Positions 1 through 10,639 of a stretch of DNA of 64,000 nucleotides are shown here, piece by piece. How positions within the stretch are numbered: position 1 is the first letter of the stretch; each line of letters opens with the position of its first letter. This DNA comes from Beroe forskalii (lineage: Eukaryota; Ctenophora; Nuda; Beroida; Beroidae): NCBI GenBank assembly GCA_011033025.1, contig WFMF01000186.1:1-64000 (forward strand), in the 5' to 3' direction. The translations under genes were made by a program, and so were the position numbers. The notes beneath the pieces are model-generated. The model had not been told where the DNA came from and did no database searches. It saw nothing but the letters and a program-made list of their open reading frames with translations.

Positions 1-2400
1 AAAAAAAAATTAATTTAATGTTATTTTGTAATAAAAATTTTAAAAAAACAAAAAAATACAGATAAAAGTAAAAAATTGAAACGATAAAATTAATAACCCC
101 GCCCTTTGCCGGGGGCGTAAAAGTTGGAAAAGGGCCAGAAATTAGAGTTTAGTGTAAAAAGGGATATAAAAATAATCAGGGGCTGGGGCCCCCGCGGCTT
201 TTGGAGCCGGGGGCCCGGGGCCGGGCGAGTTTTGGACCCCAAAGTGGAGGGGAAGGGCCCTGACTAAGGCCCCAAGGGTCGGGGGGCGAGCTTGAGGCGA
301 CAAAAAAGAGCCGACCTTTTAGGTTTGGGCCCCAAAGGACCCGAAGTCCCGAGGGAAAAAGGCCAATGAAAAGGGATAAAAAACCAAGTAAACAATTTTT
401 CCCCAAAAACCCCGGGATGGTTTTTCCCCCTTCCAGCCCCCAATTAAAGTTTTCAGGATTCCCCAATTAAAAATTTTTCGGCCCCTTGTTTCTCGCGGGA
501 GAAAAATTTAATATTTTTAAAAGGGAAAAACCGGCCCAAAAATTTGAGGGTGTTCTTGAAAAGGGTTACCCCCGTTAACATATAGAGAGATGAGCTTTAG
601 TGCAAAAGTTACCCTATTTAAAGGGCCCATATTGGGGAACAAAAAGATGAGCTCATCGACCCAGCTTTGGGAAAAGAAGGATAGAACTTGAAAAAGTTTT
701 TAGTACTTAAAAACTTTTTTAGTCAGTTTGACGTCATAAGACGCCCAAAAAACTAAGAATTTAAAATTGTTTTTCCCCCAAAAAAGGCGTTTTTAACGCA
801 ATTTTTGGTATGAACTTTTAATAGGAAAAAAAGCTCCTCCCAGCGTAGAAAGAAAATTTTAAAGTACTTTTCAAAAAAATTTGGGAAAGTTCTCCTCCCC
901 ATCATTGAGTATATGGGTTGTTTGAAACACTTTAACGAAAAATCCCCAAAATGGGAAAACTTGTGAAGTAGTGGGGAAGAAGGGGCCCCCCAGAATTCAT
1001 CTTTGGGTATGTTGTTGGTCAAATCCCAATTGTGTTAATGAATGGGGCTCAGATAGTTATCATTTTTTGGTATTTTGAGCAGTAATGCTAGGTGGAACGC
1101 ACATTTGACCCAAACAAATTCACAAAAAGGGGGATATTTTTTTCCCAAAAACCAAAAGGATTTGGTGGGTGGTCCGCGGCGGTTTTAAGGCGTTCTTTAA
1201 AAAACCGAAAGAAGAAGGGGTTAAAACCCGCAACGGCCTTTCTTGAACTAAAAATTTCGTGAATGCGTAAATTTTGAACGTTGAGCAGTTTTAACCGTCG
1301 CGTTCTTTTTCCATCATGGGTTTTTCAGTAAAGAACGCCAAAAAGGGACCTAACCCAAAACCGGTTTTAAAAAAATATAATTTTATCATGATAATTGGGC
1401 CAAAATTAAAGGGGAGATTCAAAACAAATGGTAGACAGATCGAGGTCAGGTTTGTTGTCCAAGATGGGAAATTTTTAAAAGGCTTAAGAGAAGTTTTTTG
1501 GGGATATTTTCGTCACTGACGTCATAACGAAAATTTTTTCTTTTTAGGGGCCCTTTTTGGCCTTTTCCCAAAAAGGGAAAAGGGATATCAAAAATTTGGG
1601 GAAAAACGTTAGTTGGTAATCTGGGGCCGACATAAAATAAAAAAAATGAAATTTAAAAAAATTTTTTTTAAAAGGTTTTTTTAAGAACCCAAAAACCGGG
1701 ATCTTCTCTTTAAAAAATGGTTTAAAGGGGTAATTTTTATGGGGGGAAAGTATGGATTTAAAAAAAATTACTTATGAGGGTTTTTTAATTTAGGATTTGA
1801 ATTAAGCCCCCCAAAAGGAATATTTTCCCCAAACAAAGTTTTTTCCCTTTTAACCCGGCCCTAACGAAAACCCCCCGCCCAATGGGGTTTCCCCCCCCAA
1901 CCCCTTTTAAAATAAATTCCCCTTTAAAAGGCCCTTCAGCTTTAACCTTCTTCTTCCTTTTCCCTTTTCCCATTTTTAAAAGCCTAAAAAGCCCCCCCTC
2001 AAAATTTTGAATAAGTAATTTTCCCTATGCCCCTTGACCGGCCCCCCTCAATTCCCTTGTAGATGGCCCATTGTTTGGTTCCCCCTTTTCCCCCACCCAA
2101 GGGTGTTGCGAAACCACCAAACCCTCCTGCCTTTTATTTCCCTTAAAGGGCCTTAAAAACCCTTTTTTGCTAACTGGTAATGGGGGAACCTTTTTTTAAA
2201 GGGGGGTTTGGGGAAAAAATTTTTTTTAATTTTATTTTGCGGGCCCTTTCCTTTTTAAAATAAAAATTTTTCTTAGTCCAAAAAAAGGGGGGTTGCCCCC
2301 TTTCTACCCTTTTGAGGTCATTGGGAAACTCAAAAACCCCCTAAAAATTAAGAATTCCTCTACTTCTTTTAGGCCCCTCACTTGGAGACCCATGGTTGGG
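1..2400. other. Probable low-quality sequence at contig edge
   Basis: This stretch is built almost entirely of runs of 3-6 identical bases (for example ccccaaaaaggcg, ggggccccccag) with abrupt local switches of base composition. From about 2400 onward the sequence changes to ordinary mixed AT-rich DNA. No reading frame here resembles a protein; short frames translate to G/K/P/F-rich nonsense, as expected of over-called homopolymers. I infer degraded base-calling in a read tail or unpolished contig end, and annotate no gene. A genuinely odd low-complexity region is the alternative. Confidence 0.6.
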
Positions 2401-3130
2401 GGTCACTGTCATTCCCCTGGGGAATTCCCCCCGACTAGGTGCTTCCACTCTGCTCAGAGCACCATAAAACCAGTAAAGGACACTTGACCCTGAACATTAC
2501 ATCCCCTGACATTATACCGGACACCCCTACTTCAGTAATGAATTGCATGCGCACTACACAAGAGGCCTAAGCCTATCCTAGGAATCATTGCAAACTATTA
2601 AAGGCCTTAGTACTTGGACTGCATAAACTATTTAGGACTGCTAGGCAAGGGCACGTGAAGTCATCCCTAGGCCATAACCATGCAGGGAGACAGAGAATAA
2701 AATCGAGTGTTTCATACATGAACAGGAAATAGTTCCAGGCGTGGCAGGGAATCAGGGATAAGACAATAACTATACTGGAATGGATTTAAAAGACTAAAAA
2801 AAGGAAGAACCTTACAGTAGGGATGGTCTACACATGAACTTATCAAGGCCAAGGGTTAAAACTACATATCCTAGACCATTAACAACTTTCAAAAGACTTA
2901 TTTTCTTTGATTTCGGCAACATAAAACAGCATTTCATAGATGTATGGAACTTGAGCCTTCTTCAAGCACAAGGGTAAATTTGAACTATTTCAATGACCTA
3001 GATTGACACATTTGACACCCCCCACCAATCAAATTAGCGGGAAAATGTCAGTTATCAAAATTGTAACAACTTTTTCTCTCACAACTTTCAACTATAACGC
3101 TTCTGGCCGAAACCAGGGCTAAAAAAGGGA
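2400..3130. other. Intergenic, nothing recognised
   Basis: Ordinary-looking mixed sequence with no coding frame, tandem repeat or RNA gene that I can recognise. Confidence 0.5.
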
Positions 3131-3205
3131 AAAAACGGACAACCGGCCAACGGCCAATTGGCCGAAATGGCAAATTTTTAAGACGGTTGGCCGTTGGCCG
3201 GTGGA
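3131..3205. repeat. Short inverted repeat (GGCCAACGGCC arms)
   Basis: The left arm (accggccaacggccaa) and right arm (ttggccgttggccggt) are reverse complements separated by about 30 bp, followed by a run of ten C. It can form a GC-rich stem in otherwise AT-rich DNA and sits in the same fold-back-rich stretch as the larger hairpin at 3665-3820. Confidence 0.6.
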
Positions 3206-3549
3206 CCCCCCCCCCCAAATTTAAAGAGCTTTCAGAAAATCATACGGATCATTAGGCTATCTCGATTTTTCATCGAGATATACGCGAATTTCTAAGGTAC
3301 GATGGAAAAATCGATTTCCAAATCATAGGACAAAACTTAAACGAGGGATATGTCAAGAACTGCAACTTATCTTGAGATGAGACCGGTCAAAGTATGTTCT
3401 ACTAAGGCGGAATTTCTTATAGGCTATATAGGAAGTTGATTTGAGCTTATTTGGGTGTGATGACGTCATCAAATCGCGTAAAACCACTAAAATAACGTAT
3501 TTTGCGATAAAACGCTATTTTGCGCTACTCAAAGAGTTTTCATCGGATT

Positions 3550-3640
3550 ATGTGGGTCCGAATAACGGGGGTCCGGAAACGGGGGTCCGAATAACGGGGT
3601 CCGAATAACGGGGTCCGAATAACGGGGGGTCAAGTAACAT
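3550..3640. repeat. Tandem repeat, about 16-18 bp unit (gggtccgaataacg)
   Basis: About five imperfect head-to-tail copies of ggtccgaataacggg, varying mainly in the length of the G run (4-6 G). No coding frame passes through it. Confidence 0.8.
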
Positions 3641-3664
3641 GGGTTCAAACTACATACATCTGTC

Positions 3665-3820
3665 GAGATATCCTACCAAAACCGTTGGACGGTTGGTCTA
3701 GTAAACCCCCGCGGGTTTGGATGTGACAACGGAACCTGAAAAGAGACAAAATTGGCTGATCACATCCAAACCAGCGGGGGGTTACTAGACCAACCGTCCA
3801 ACGGTTTTGGTGGTGATATA
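3665..3820. repeat. Long hairpin / fold-back element, arms about 55 bp
   Basis: The left arm (about 3668-3727) contains aaccgttggacggttggtc and ends ggtttggatgtga. The right arm (about 3760-3818) starts tcacatccaaacc and contains gaccaaccgtccaacggtt. The arms are near-perfect reverse complements around a loop of about 32 bp. Miniature fold-back transposons look like this; no target duplication was identified. Confidence 0.75.
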
Positions 3821-4137
3821 ATAATAATGAAAATGCTCATCGGTACGTTAATAAACTTTAAAATAAGTTAATATAACTTCAGAACTATCTTTCATTATGA
3901 TAGCATGATAAATGATTCATCGCAAAAATGACTAAAATTCAGCATAAGTTAAGAAAATGACCATTGTTCATTGCTTTACACTTCACATGTCGCATCCGTT
4001 ATTTACAGGGACATTATAGTTCACTGTTTAATGTCTATTCTTTTATTGTTCTGTTGGTATTCAAATTTTCAAGTCCAGTAAAAATGATTCATAGATCTAT
4101 AGATCCAGAGATTTGTTTCCTTTCCATACTTTCATGT

Positions 4138-4707
4138 TCATTTCATCAGCCACATTACCCATATGACAAGAATCGTGGTAACACTCGTAGGTTTCAGCGC
4201 TAATGAGCCACTTGCTCCTCCAAAACAACCTAACAGTGTCTTTGCTGTTGCTCCTATGATCTCGAATTTCAAATTCACACATCCTCGGAGGTTCCCTTCG
4301 ATTCTTTCCATGTGCGTGAAATAGACACATAATTTCAGAAAATCGCCGAGGTCGGGAACACAGATTGGTCTTTCAAAATTAATGAGTTCCCCACTAAGAA
4401 AAACCTTGTCATTCCATGTAAAATAATAGTGCAGATCTGTGCCATTTTCTCCGTTATATGTTAAATCCACGCAAACATGAGGATTTTTGGAGAGTTTCAA
4501 GACACTGCAGCACTCCGTTTCATTTATGGACACTTTGTTGCACCCTTTAGCGGAAGAAAAATCGTGCCTTCCAACAGTATCAGCATCTAGGTCCGCAAGT
4601 TGAACAACATTGTAGGTCTCATTGATAAGAGCCGACACCTTGTTTAAACCAACTGACAGATCTATCAAAGGGAATATAATTGCAATGATACAAAGGATAC
4701 TCTTCAT
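4138..4707 (-). CDS. Secreted or GPI-anchored cysteine-rich protein (DUF4773-like?)
   Basis: A 189-residue single-exon reading frame. Residues 1-20 form a hydrophobic signal peptide (MKSILCIIAIIFPLIDLSVG). The mature part has cysteines at about 56, 66, 67, 79, 116, 127, 143 and 161, including a CC pair, and three N-glycosylation sequons (NET, NET, NGT). The last 15 residues are hydrophobic and end within a few residues, which suits a GPI-attachment signal or tail anchor. The order of elements (CC pair, CVDLTY, an ND turn, PICVPDL, LCVYF, LRGCVNL) recalls the cysteine-rich DUF4773 family of secreted invertebrate proteins, but I assign this from memory of the pattern only. Function unknown; it would act outside the cell or at the cell surface. 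An overlapping 77-residue frame is a shadow. Confidence 0.65.
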   Translation of the reverse strand: MKSILCIIAIIFPLIDLSVGLNKVSALINETYNVVQLADLDADTVGRHDFSSAKGCNKVSINETECCSVLKLSKNPHVCVDLTYNGENGTDLHYYFTWNDKVFLSGELINFERPICVPDLGDFLKLCVYFTHMERIEGNLRGCVNLKFEIIGATAKTLLGCFGGASGSLALKPTSVTTILVIWVMWLMK

Positions 4708-5386
4708 CTCCCAACTTCCTCAGATAGGTTTGATATGAGTGATATAGATACAAGACTAGGAAATGATTATTGAAGTATTGAATGATAAAACTTCATTTAA
4801 TATCTACTTGAAAGACAAAGAATACCTAATGAAAAACAAAGAATAGTGATATGTCACTGATAAACTGATAAATCATTGGGTCACTTAACACTAACGATAG
4901 GAAAGTTGATATTCCTATTACTCAATTAATGACTTAACTAATGACTTAATTAATGACTTAATTAATGACTTTATTAATGACTTAATTGTAATATAATCGT
5001 AGAGTTGTAGTGCAAACTAACCAAATCTCTGGGATTTCTATTTTTTCCTTTTTTTTCAGAATTCAGCTTTTTAATTTTTTATTGTCAAAATAATTAGAAT
5101 TAAAACAAAGCATCTTCAAAGCTAGGGGCGTTTAATATAGCAATCTTAGCAAGTTTGAGAATAAAGAGAACGACAAAATAAGATGTCAAAAATTTCATTA
5201 CGAAAATAATGACACTATTCTACAAAGCAACGTTTCAATATGATCAACATACCATGTTCGCGCTCAAGAATTGTAAAATATAACAAAACCCAATCCAAAA
5301 CTTTCTTTAATCAAAAATATATAAGCAAAATTCAGAAAATATCATTACTATAAAACCTAGAGGAGTTCTAGCTTCTAAAATGCCTA
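4708..5386. repeat. Intergenic with short 13-bp tandem repeat at 4918-4990
   Basis: At about 4918-4990 the unit taatgacttaatt is repeated roughly five times with single-base changes. The rest is AT-rich spacer between the stop codons of two minus-strand genes, with no coding frame recognised. Confidence 0.6.
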
Positions 5387-8071
5387 TCAATCAAAACCCT
5401 TATTAGTCCGAGCTTTAGGTTTTATCTCACTTTTATCCTCGTGAATTCTGAACAGTTTCTTGTACAACTTGTCTTCTTTTAGGTAGTTGTTTATCTTAGG
5501 GTCGAGGGAAGTGGAGATGAGAAACTCCCTGTTTCCCATGTCCGATCCTTTGAGGAAGGGAAGACAGATATCAGAGAGTATAATCAGCAATACTTAATTC
5601 GTTACGATTGGATCAGTTTAGTCTAATAGTCTAATAGGTAATCTTGTAATATAAATATCTCATAACTAATCTAAGCTACTTATATGTTGCAGACGACAGT
5701 TGGAGATAATAAATTCATTAAGTCATTATTTCATTCGTTACTTCGTTACCTTCATTCTTAGATGCTCCAAAGAAGTTGCCAGGGTTCATGTAAGTTTTGA
5801 TATCTGTCGTAGCGTAGGATGTAGCCCATGGCTTCGGAGCAAACACTAGATGTTCTGAAAACGAAAAGAAGTTTGTACTTTTGTAATTCCCCAGCTGTTA
5901 TGCAAGGTAAACATGGTGGCAAAATAAGATTAGAGCTGTTCTTAGCCAACAACTGAAACCGAGAAAAATCATCAACTGTATTATGTATATCATTGCAAAA
6001 TTTGAATTAACCGACTACCTTCAGTGACGAACTTATCCTTGACTTTCTTCGTTGACACCCTCCTGGCACCTATACTTGGGTTGTACGGGCCGAAGACCTT
6101 GGCTTTGCAAAGGCCTGTGTAAGTTTCAACGTGGATCTTCTGCGTTGATTTGTCGTAAAATAACCGACTTAGCCACCTGAAGGGAAGTTGATGTTATCTC
6201 TCTGAAAAATGATAGGGACTTTCGGAAGATATATAGCAGAGATAGCTTAATACTTAAGCCGAATACATAACATTATTATTTGAAACCAGGTAAAATGGTA
6301 ACTAATAGATCAATCTAGAATTGGCTATAGCGACCTACTAGAAGATTTGATTATTAGTGTATTATGTGATTAAACTACTAAACTACAGTTACTGTTAGCA
6401 AAATGATGCTTGCATCTTGACAACTTACGTTTTACTCTGTGTGAAACCAAAGAGAAGAATCACAGGAATGGCGGCCAATGGGTACTTTGCAGCCTTGAAC
6501 AACGGCTGAAAACGAACGATATGCATTATAATAGGTAAATATTGAATAGTACCCATGAATATTGATAAAATCAATTGATCAATAGGTACTTAATTACATA
6601 ATTTAAACCCCAATTTAAACTTTGAGAATCAGTTCTTTCAACAAATCTAGCTGGAAAGATGAGCTGGTGTACTTCTAGATCACAATAAGTACCTCTAGAT
6701 CACAGTAAGTACCTCTAGATCCCAGTTAGTACCTCTAGATCACAGTTGGGACCATGTCGTAGTACCAGGTTATTATTTGAAACCAGGTAAAATGGTAACT
6801 AATAGATCAATCTAGAATTGGCTATAGCGACCTACTAGAAGATTTGATTATTAGTGTATTATGTGATTAAACTACAGTTACTGTTAGCAAAATGATGCTT
6901 GCATCTTGACAACTTACGTTTTGCTCTGAGTGAAACCAAAGAGAAGAATCACAGGAATGGCGGCCAATGGGTACTTTGCAGCTTTGAACAACGGCTGAAA
7001 ACGAACGATATGCATTATAATAGGTAAATATTGAATAGTACCAATGAATATTGATAAAATCAATAGATCAATAGGTTCTTAATGATATAATTTAAACACC
7101 AATTTAAACTTTGAGAATCAGTTCTTTCAACAAATGTAGCTGGAAAGATGAGCTGGTTTACTTCTAGATGACAGTTAGTACCTCTAGATCACAGTTAGTA
7201 CCTGTAGATCACAGTTAGGACCTCTAGATCACAGTTAGTACCTCTAGATCACAGTTAGTACCTCTAGATCACAGTTAGTACCTCTAGATCACAGTTAGTA
7301 CCTCTAGATCCCAGTCAGTACCTCTAGATCACAGTTAGGACCATGTCGTAGTACCAAGTCCACGTAACCCGCCACAATACACACGGGGGTGGTAACCAGG
7401 AGGATGAGGAGAAGGTACCTGGTACCTGCTGCCAGGCGGGTGCTGGGGGTACCATCTGGCATGTGCTTGCTGTACACTACCAGGCCATACTCTGCAGGGA
7501 GGGGGGGGTAAGATGTAGGAAGGTGATAGTGGGGTATAATGTAGAGGGAAATTATGGGTTAATAATGTCCATCAGGACGACAGTTTTAGGTCTTTGGAAG
7601 AATAAACTGATATAAGGTAAAAAACAATACAAAGGAGTTTAGTTGCCTGTTAGTGACGGAGACCGGATTAATAATATTATGTTCTACCGCAGATTGTTAA
7701 GTCACTTGGCAACTAAATTTAAGTTTTTAACATGATAAGATGATACTATGATAGGATTAAATTAGAATTTGATGGAAACATTCAAGATAAAAAGATTAAA
7801 GACGCGACAGAAACTAACTGTTGTGAGTGTCTTTAGGGACTATAAACCTCTGCTGATGTATCCATCTCCTTACTCCTTGGTACACTCCGCTTCCCTCACT
7901 CCACCTTGTACATTGTGTGTAGAGCCGTGTACATTGTACATTCTGCCTTGTACATTGTGTGTAGGGTCGTGTACTCCAGAATGTTTTGTACAATTTGATC
8001 CAGGTTGTTTGACCTCTGGAAGATGTTTGAGAAAGGGATGATCGTAGGGTTATCTGACTGAGTGTCGACAT
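5387..8071 (-). CDS. TMEM223-like mitochondrial membrane protein A, with a duplicated exon
   Basis: Rebuilt exons, minus strand: 7874-8071 (least certain), 7355-7489, 77 nt at either 6918-6994 or 6429-6505, 6019-6176, 5750-5854 and 5387-5547 (stop). Using one copy of the 77-nt exon gives 277 residues with every phase closing. The start region (MSTLSQITLRSSLSQ) is Ser/Arg-rich like a mitochondrial presequence. Two hydrophobic segments follow: YLLLILLVTTPVCIVAGYV and, in the duplicated exon, YPLAAIPVILLFGF. After them come a basic LSRLFYDKSTQKIHVETY strand and a C-terminal exon ending KLYKKLFRIHED. Order and spacing match paralogues B, C and D and the TMEM223 family (two-helix inner-membrane proteins; human TMEM223 is linked to complex IV assembly and mitoribosomes). 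The donor GGA/GTAAGG and acceptor AGAG/TATGG joining exons 1 and 2 are the weakest junction, so the N-terminus may differ. Confidence 0.72.
6665..6760. repeat. Minisatellite, 20-bp unit, copy 1
   Basis: About four to five copies of gatcacagttagtacctcta in an intron of gene A, at the border of the duplicated segment. It may have mediated the unequal crossover that duplicated the neighbouring exon. Confidence 0.8.
7150..7345. repeat. Minisatellite, 20-bp unit, copy 2 (expanded)
   Basis: About nine to ten copies of the same 20-bp unit as at 6665-6760 (gatcacagttagtacctcta), ending next to the splice donor at 7355 of the first hydrophobic-segment exon of gene A. Confidence 0.85.
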
Positions 8072-8516
8072 ACCTTTAGCTCAGTTATTCAGGGTTACAT
8101 TCAGAACAAATAATCAGAAATAGAAATTTATTACTGAAGGATTTTAAACAAAATACTGTAAGAGAGTCATGAGAATGGACACCATCAACATTCAATAACT
8201 ATTCAACAATAACATTAAACCTTTTTCAGATCTTGAGAAAGTATTGATTTATAAAAACCCACAAATGAAATTTACAGATATACCCAATCAAAATGAACGT
8301 CGCAAAATATGTACAGATATACTCATTACTTTATCAATATCAAAGCCGATAATCGTTGATAGACTCAAATTTCTTCAACTTCACAGGAAACTTCACTATA
8401 TTACATTTACCAAAACCAAATTAAGGATTTGGTTGTGATGATCCTTGACGGTTTTTTGAGCCTCTATCTTTACTTCTTTACTGTAGAACCTACATGGATT
8501 TATATCAATTCCCAGA

Positions 8517-10638
8517 TCACGTCTCGTCTATTTCTCTGAAGAGCCTCTCGTAAAGGTGTTCGTTAGCAAGGGTTCCGTGCTGGAGGTGCATGTGGTGCGT
8601 CAGCCGGGAGTCAGGGTGTCGGATCGTGAAGTGATTTCCTGGGAAAGGGGACATTGGTCAAAGATGAGTGGTATTGTTGTTCTGTTGTTGGTAGAAGGTT
8701 TAAATCAGAGGGCGCGTCATATACCAAAATTTCGTCATTTCATTGCATACGATTAACGATTTTAAGGGCAAATTTGCAGCGGAATAAGAAGTCAAAACTC
8801 TGATCAACCTACCATATAATTGCCTTGGAAACAGGCCCTTATTGACATTTAATATAGTAATAAAACCAATTTATACCGTGAATTCACCTTTGCTATTGAA
8901 AGTTATAGTTCCCATTTGTGGAGTAAGGCTGATAACTTGTTTGATTCCCAGAACACCAAACCTCTGTAGTTGTAGGGTTTTAACCTGCTTGTTGTACTTT
9001 AAACTGATAACCGTCCTGTGGGTCATGATGGGTAGAAGGGACTAGGATGGTACATTTATGTAGAAAGAGTGGTGGCAGGTGTCAGGGCAGAGGGGTGTCT
9101 GAGTAGAGTGATGTCAGAGCAGAGTGGTGTCAGGGCAGAGTGGTGTCAACACAATATAGTGGTGTCAGAGCAGAGTGATGTCAGAGCAGAGTGGTCTCAA
9201 CACATAGTGGTGTCAGAGCAGAGTGGTGTCAGAGCAGAGTGGTGTCAGGGCAGAGTGGTGTCAGCGCAGAGTGGTGTCAGAGCAGAGTGGTGTCAGAGCA
9301 GAGTGGTGTCAGCGCAGAGTGGTGTCAGCGCAGAGTGGTGTCAGAGCAGAGTGGTGTCAGGGCAGAGTGGTGTCAGCGCAGAGTGGTGTCAGGGCATTGT
9401 GGTGGCAGAGCAGAGTGTTGTCAGTGCAGAGTGGTGTCAGTGGAGAGTGGTGTCAATGAAGAGTGGTGTCAGAGCAGAGTGGTGTCAGAGCAGAGTGGTG
9501 TCAGCGCAGAGTGGTGTCAGCGCAGAGTGGTGTCAGCGCAGAGTGGTGTCAACGCAGAGTGGTGTCAGAGCAGAGTGATGTCAGAGCAGAGTGGTGTCAG
9601 AGCAGAGTGGTGTCAGAGCAGAGTGGTGTCAACGCAGAGTGGTGTCAGTGCTGAGTGGTGTCAGCGCAGAGTGGTGTCAACGCATAGTGGTGTCAGAGCA
9701 GAGTGATGTCAGAGCATAGTGGTGTCAGAGCAGAGTGATGTCAGAGCAGAGTGGTGTCAGCGCAGAGTGCTGTCAACGCAGAGTAGTGTCAACGCAGATT
9801 GGTGTAAGCGAAGTGGTGTCAGTATGGAGTGGTGTCAGAGCAGGATGGTTTCAGCGCAGAGTGGTGTCAGCGCAGAGTGGTGTCAGAACAAATTGGTGTC
9901 AGAACAAATTGGTGTCAGAGCAGAGTGCTGTCAGAACGCGGGTGTATCGAATGATGTCCGAATTCGGAGTAAATTGGCTCATATTGGCCAAATTTTTGAT
10001 TAACATTCTTACCTGAAAGCGTATGCGTTCAGGAATAGCAGAGACAACGAAGAGGCCAGAATGAAACCAAATCTGTAAACCATAGCGTTATCCACATCTT
10101 CCAATTGAACTGAAGATTAAACAGTATAAAAAGAATATTGTAAATTTAAAAATATATAATGGCTCAAGGAAAGGTATATGGTTCTAGGAAAGGTATATGT
10201 AATCATGGTAATACTGCAGTGCGAAAGAGGACCCACGAAATGAAAAACTTATTCTTATTACTGAACTAATGTATGAATTATAGCTGGAAAGCTGGGAGAT
10301 CAAAGGTGAATATTTTCCAGACAAGTAGCATAAATAAAGAGATCTAGAAAACTAAAACCAGCGCTCATACTCATACTACCTGCAATCATCTTTTGAACAG
10401 CCATGATCCCAGAAACCCCAAACACAGTACCACAGACAGCTACCACCGCACCGATCAAGTGTTTGTGGTTGTGTAACGAATACAGGGGAATTTCTGAGGA
10501 GGAGGAGGCTGTGGTAGAAGAGGAAGAGGATTTCAGTCTGACGAGGAGGGAAGAATAATCATTGCTGAAAGTCTGTCGTAACCGAGATAACAGATGACTT
10601 ACACGGGCTTGGCGGGATAGAGATCGGATACAAATCAT
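8517..10638 (-). CDS. TMEM223-like mitochondrial membrane protein B
   Basis: Rebuilt exons, minus strand: 10380-10638, 10013-10109, 8888-9015 and 8517-8638, giving 201 residues with phases 1, 2 and 1 matching at all three introns. The ATG at 10638 (MICIRSLSRQARVSH) is preferred over a non-ATG extension to 10653; a TTCAG acceptor lies just upstream. Residues 1-40 are an Arg/Ser-rich presequence, followed by a poly-Ser stretch. Two hydrophobic segments are visible (HLIGAVVAVCGTVFGVSGIM and FGFILASSLSLLFLNAYAF), then the soluble domain (TVISLKYNKQVKTLQLQRFG) and the family C-terminal motif LQHGTLANEHLYERLF. Length is close to human TMEM223 (about 202). Gene A begins about 450 bp downstream on the same strand. 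Intron 2 (9016-10012) contains an 870-bp minisatellite. Family membership rests on shared architecture, not on an alignment. Confidence 0.8.
9070..9935. repeat. Minisatellite, 16-bp unit, about 54 copies, within an intron of gene B
   Basis: Head-to-tail copies of gtggtgtcagagcaga, with frequent agcgc, aacgc and agggc variants. The plus strand is free of stops in several frames because 16 is not a multiple of 3, so each frame yields the same 16-residue peptide. These long frames (9069-9706) are therefore not taken as genes. The array lies wholly inside intron 2 of TMEM223-like B. Confidence 0.95.
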
Positions 10639-10639
10639 A

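Larger units (their letters stand above)
6270..7355. repeat. Tandem segmental duplication inside gene A (about 0.5 kb x 2), including an exon
   Basis: The segment from about 6273 (attatttgaaaccaggtaaa) to about 6766 recurs from about 6771 to about 7350 with few substitutions. Each copy holds the 77-nt exon (6429-6505 and 6918-6994, minus strand), the same flanking intron sequence, and a run of a 20-bp minisatellite at its upstream edge. Exon copies differ only at silent positions (ACACAGAGT versus ACTCAGAGC; GCC versus GCT). Both keep a TTTTCAG acceptor and an AC/GTAAG donor. Confidence 0.9.

Noticed and set aside
1316..1519. Short plus-strand frame with Lys-rich translation
   Set aside because: Lies in the homopolymer-run region of doubtful quality.
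5758..5952. 64-residue minus-strand frame read straight through
   Set aside because: It is in a different frame from the real exon at 5750-5854, which begins after an internal TTTTCAG acceptor and matches the gene A phase.
9069..9706. Two overlapping plus-strand frames of about 170 residues
   Set aside because: They are translations of the 16-bp minisatellite inside an intron of TMEM223-like B, with the same repeated peptide in each frame.
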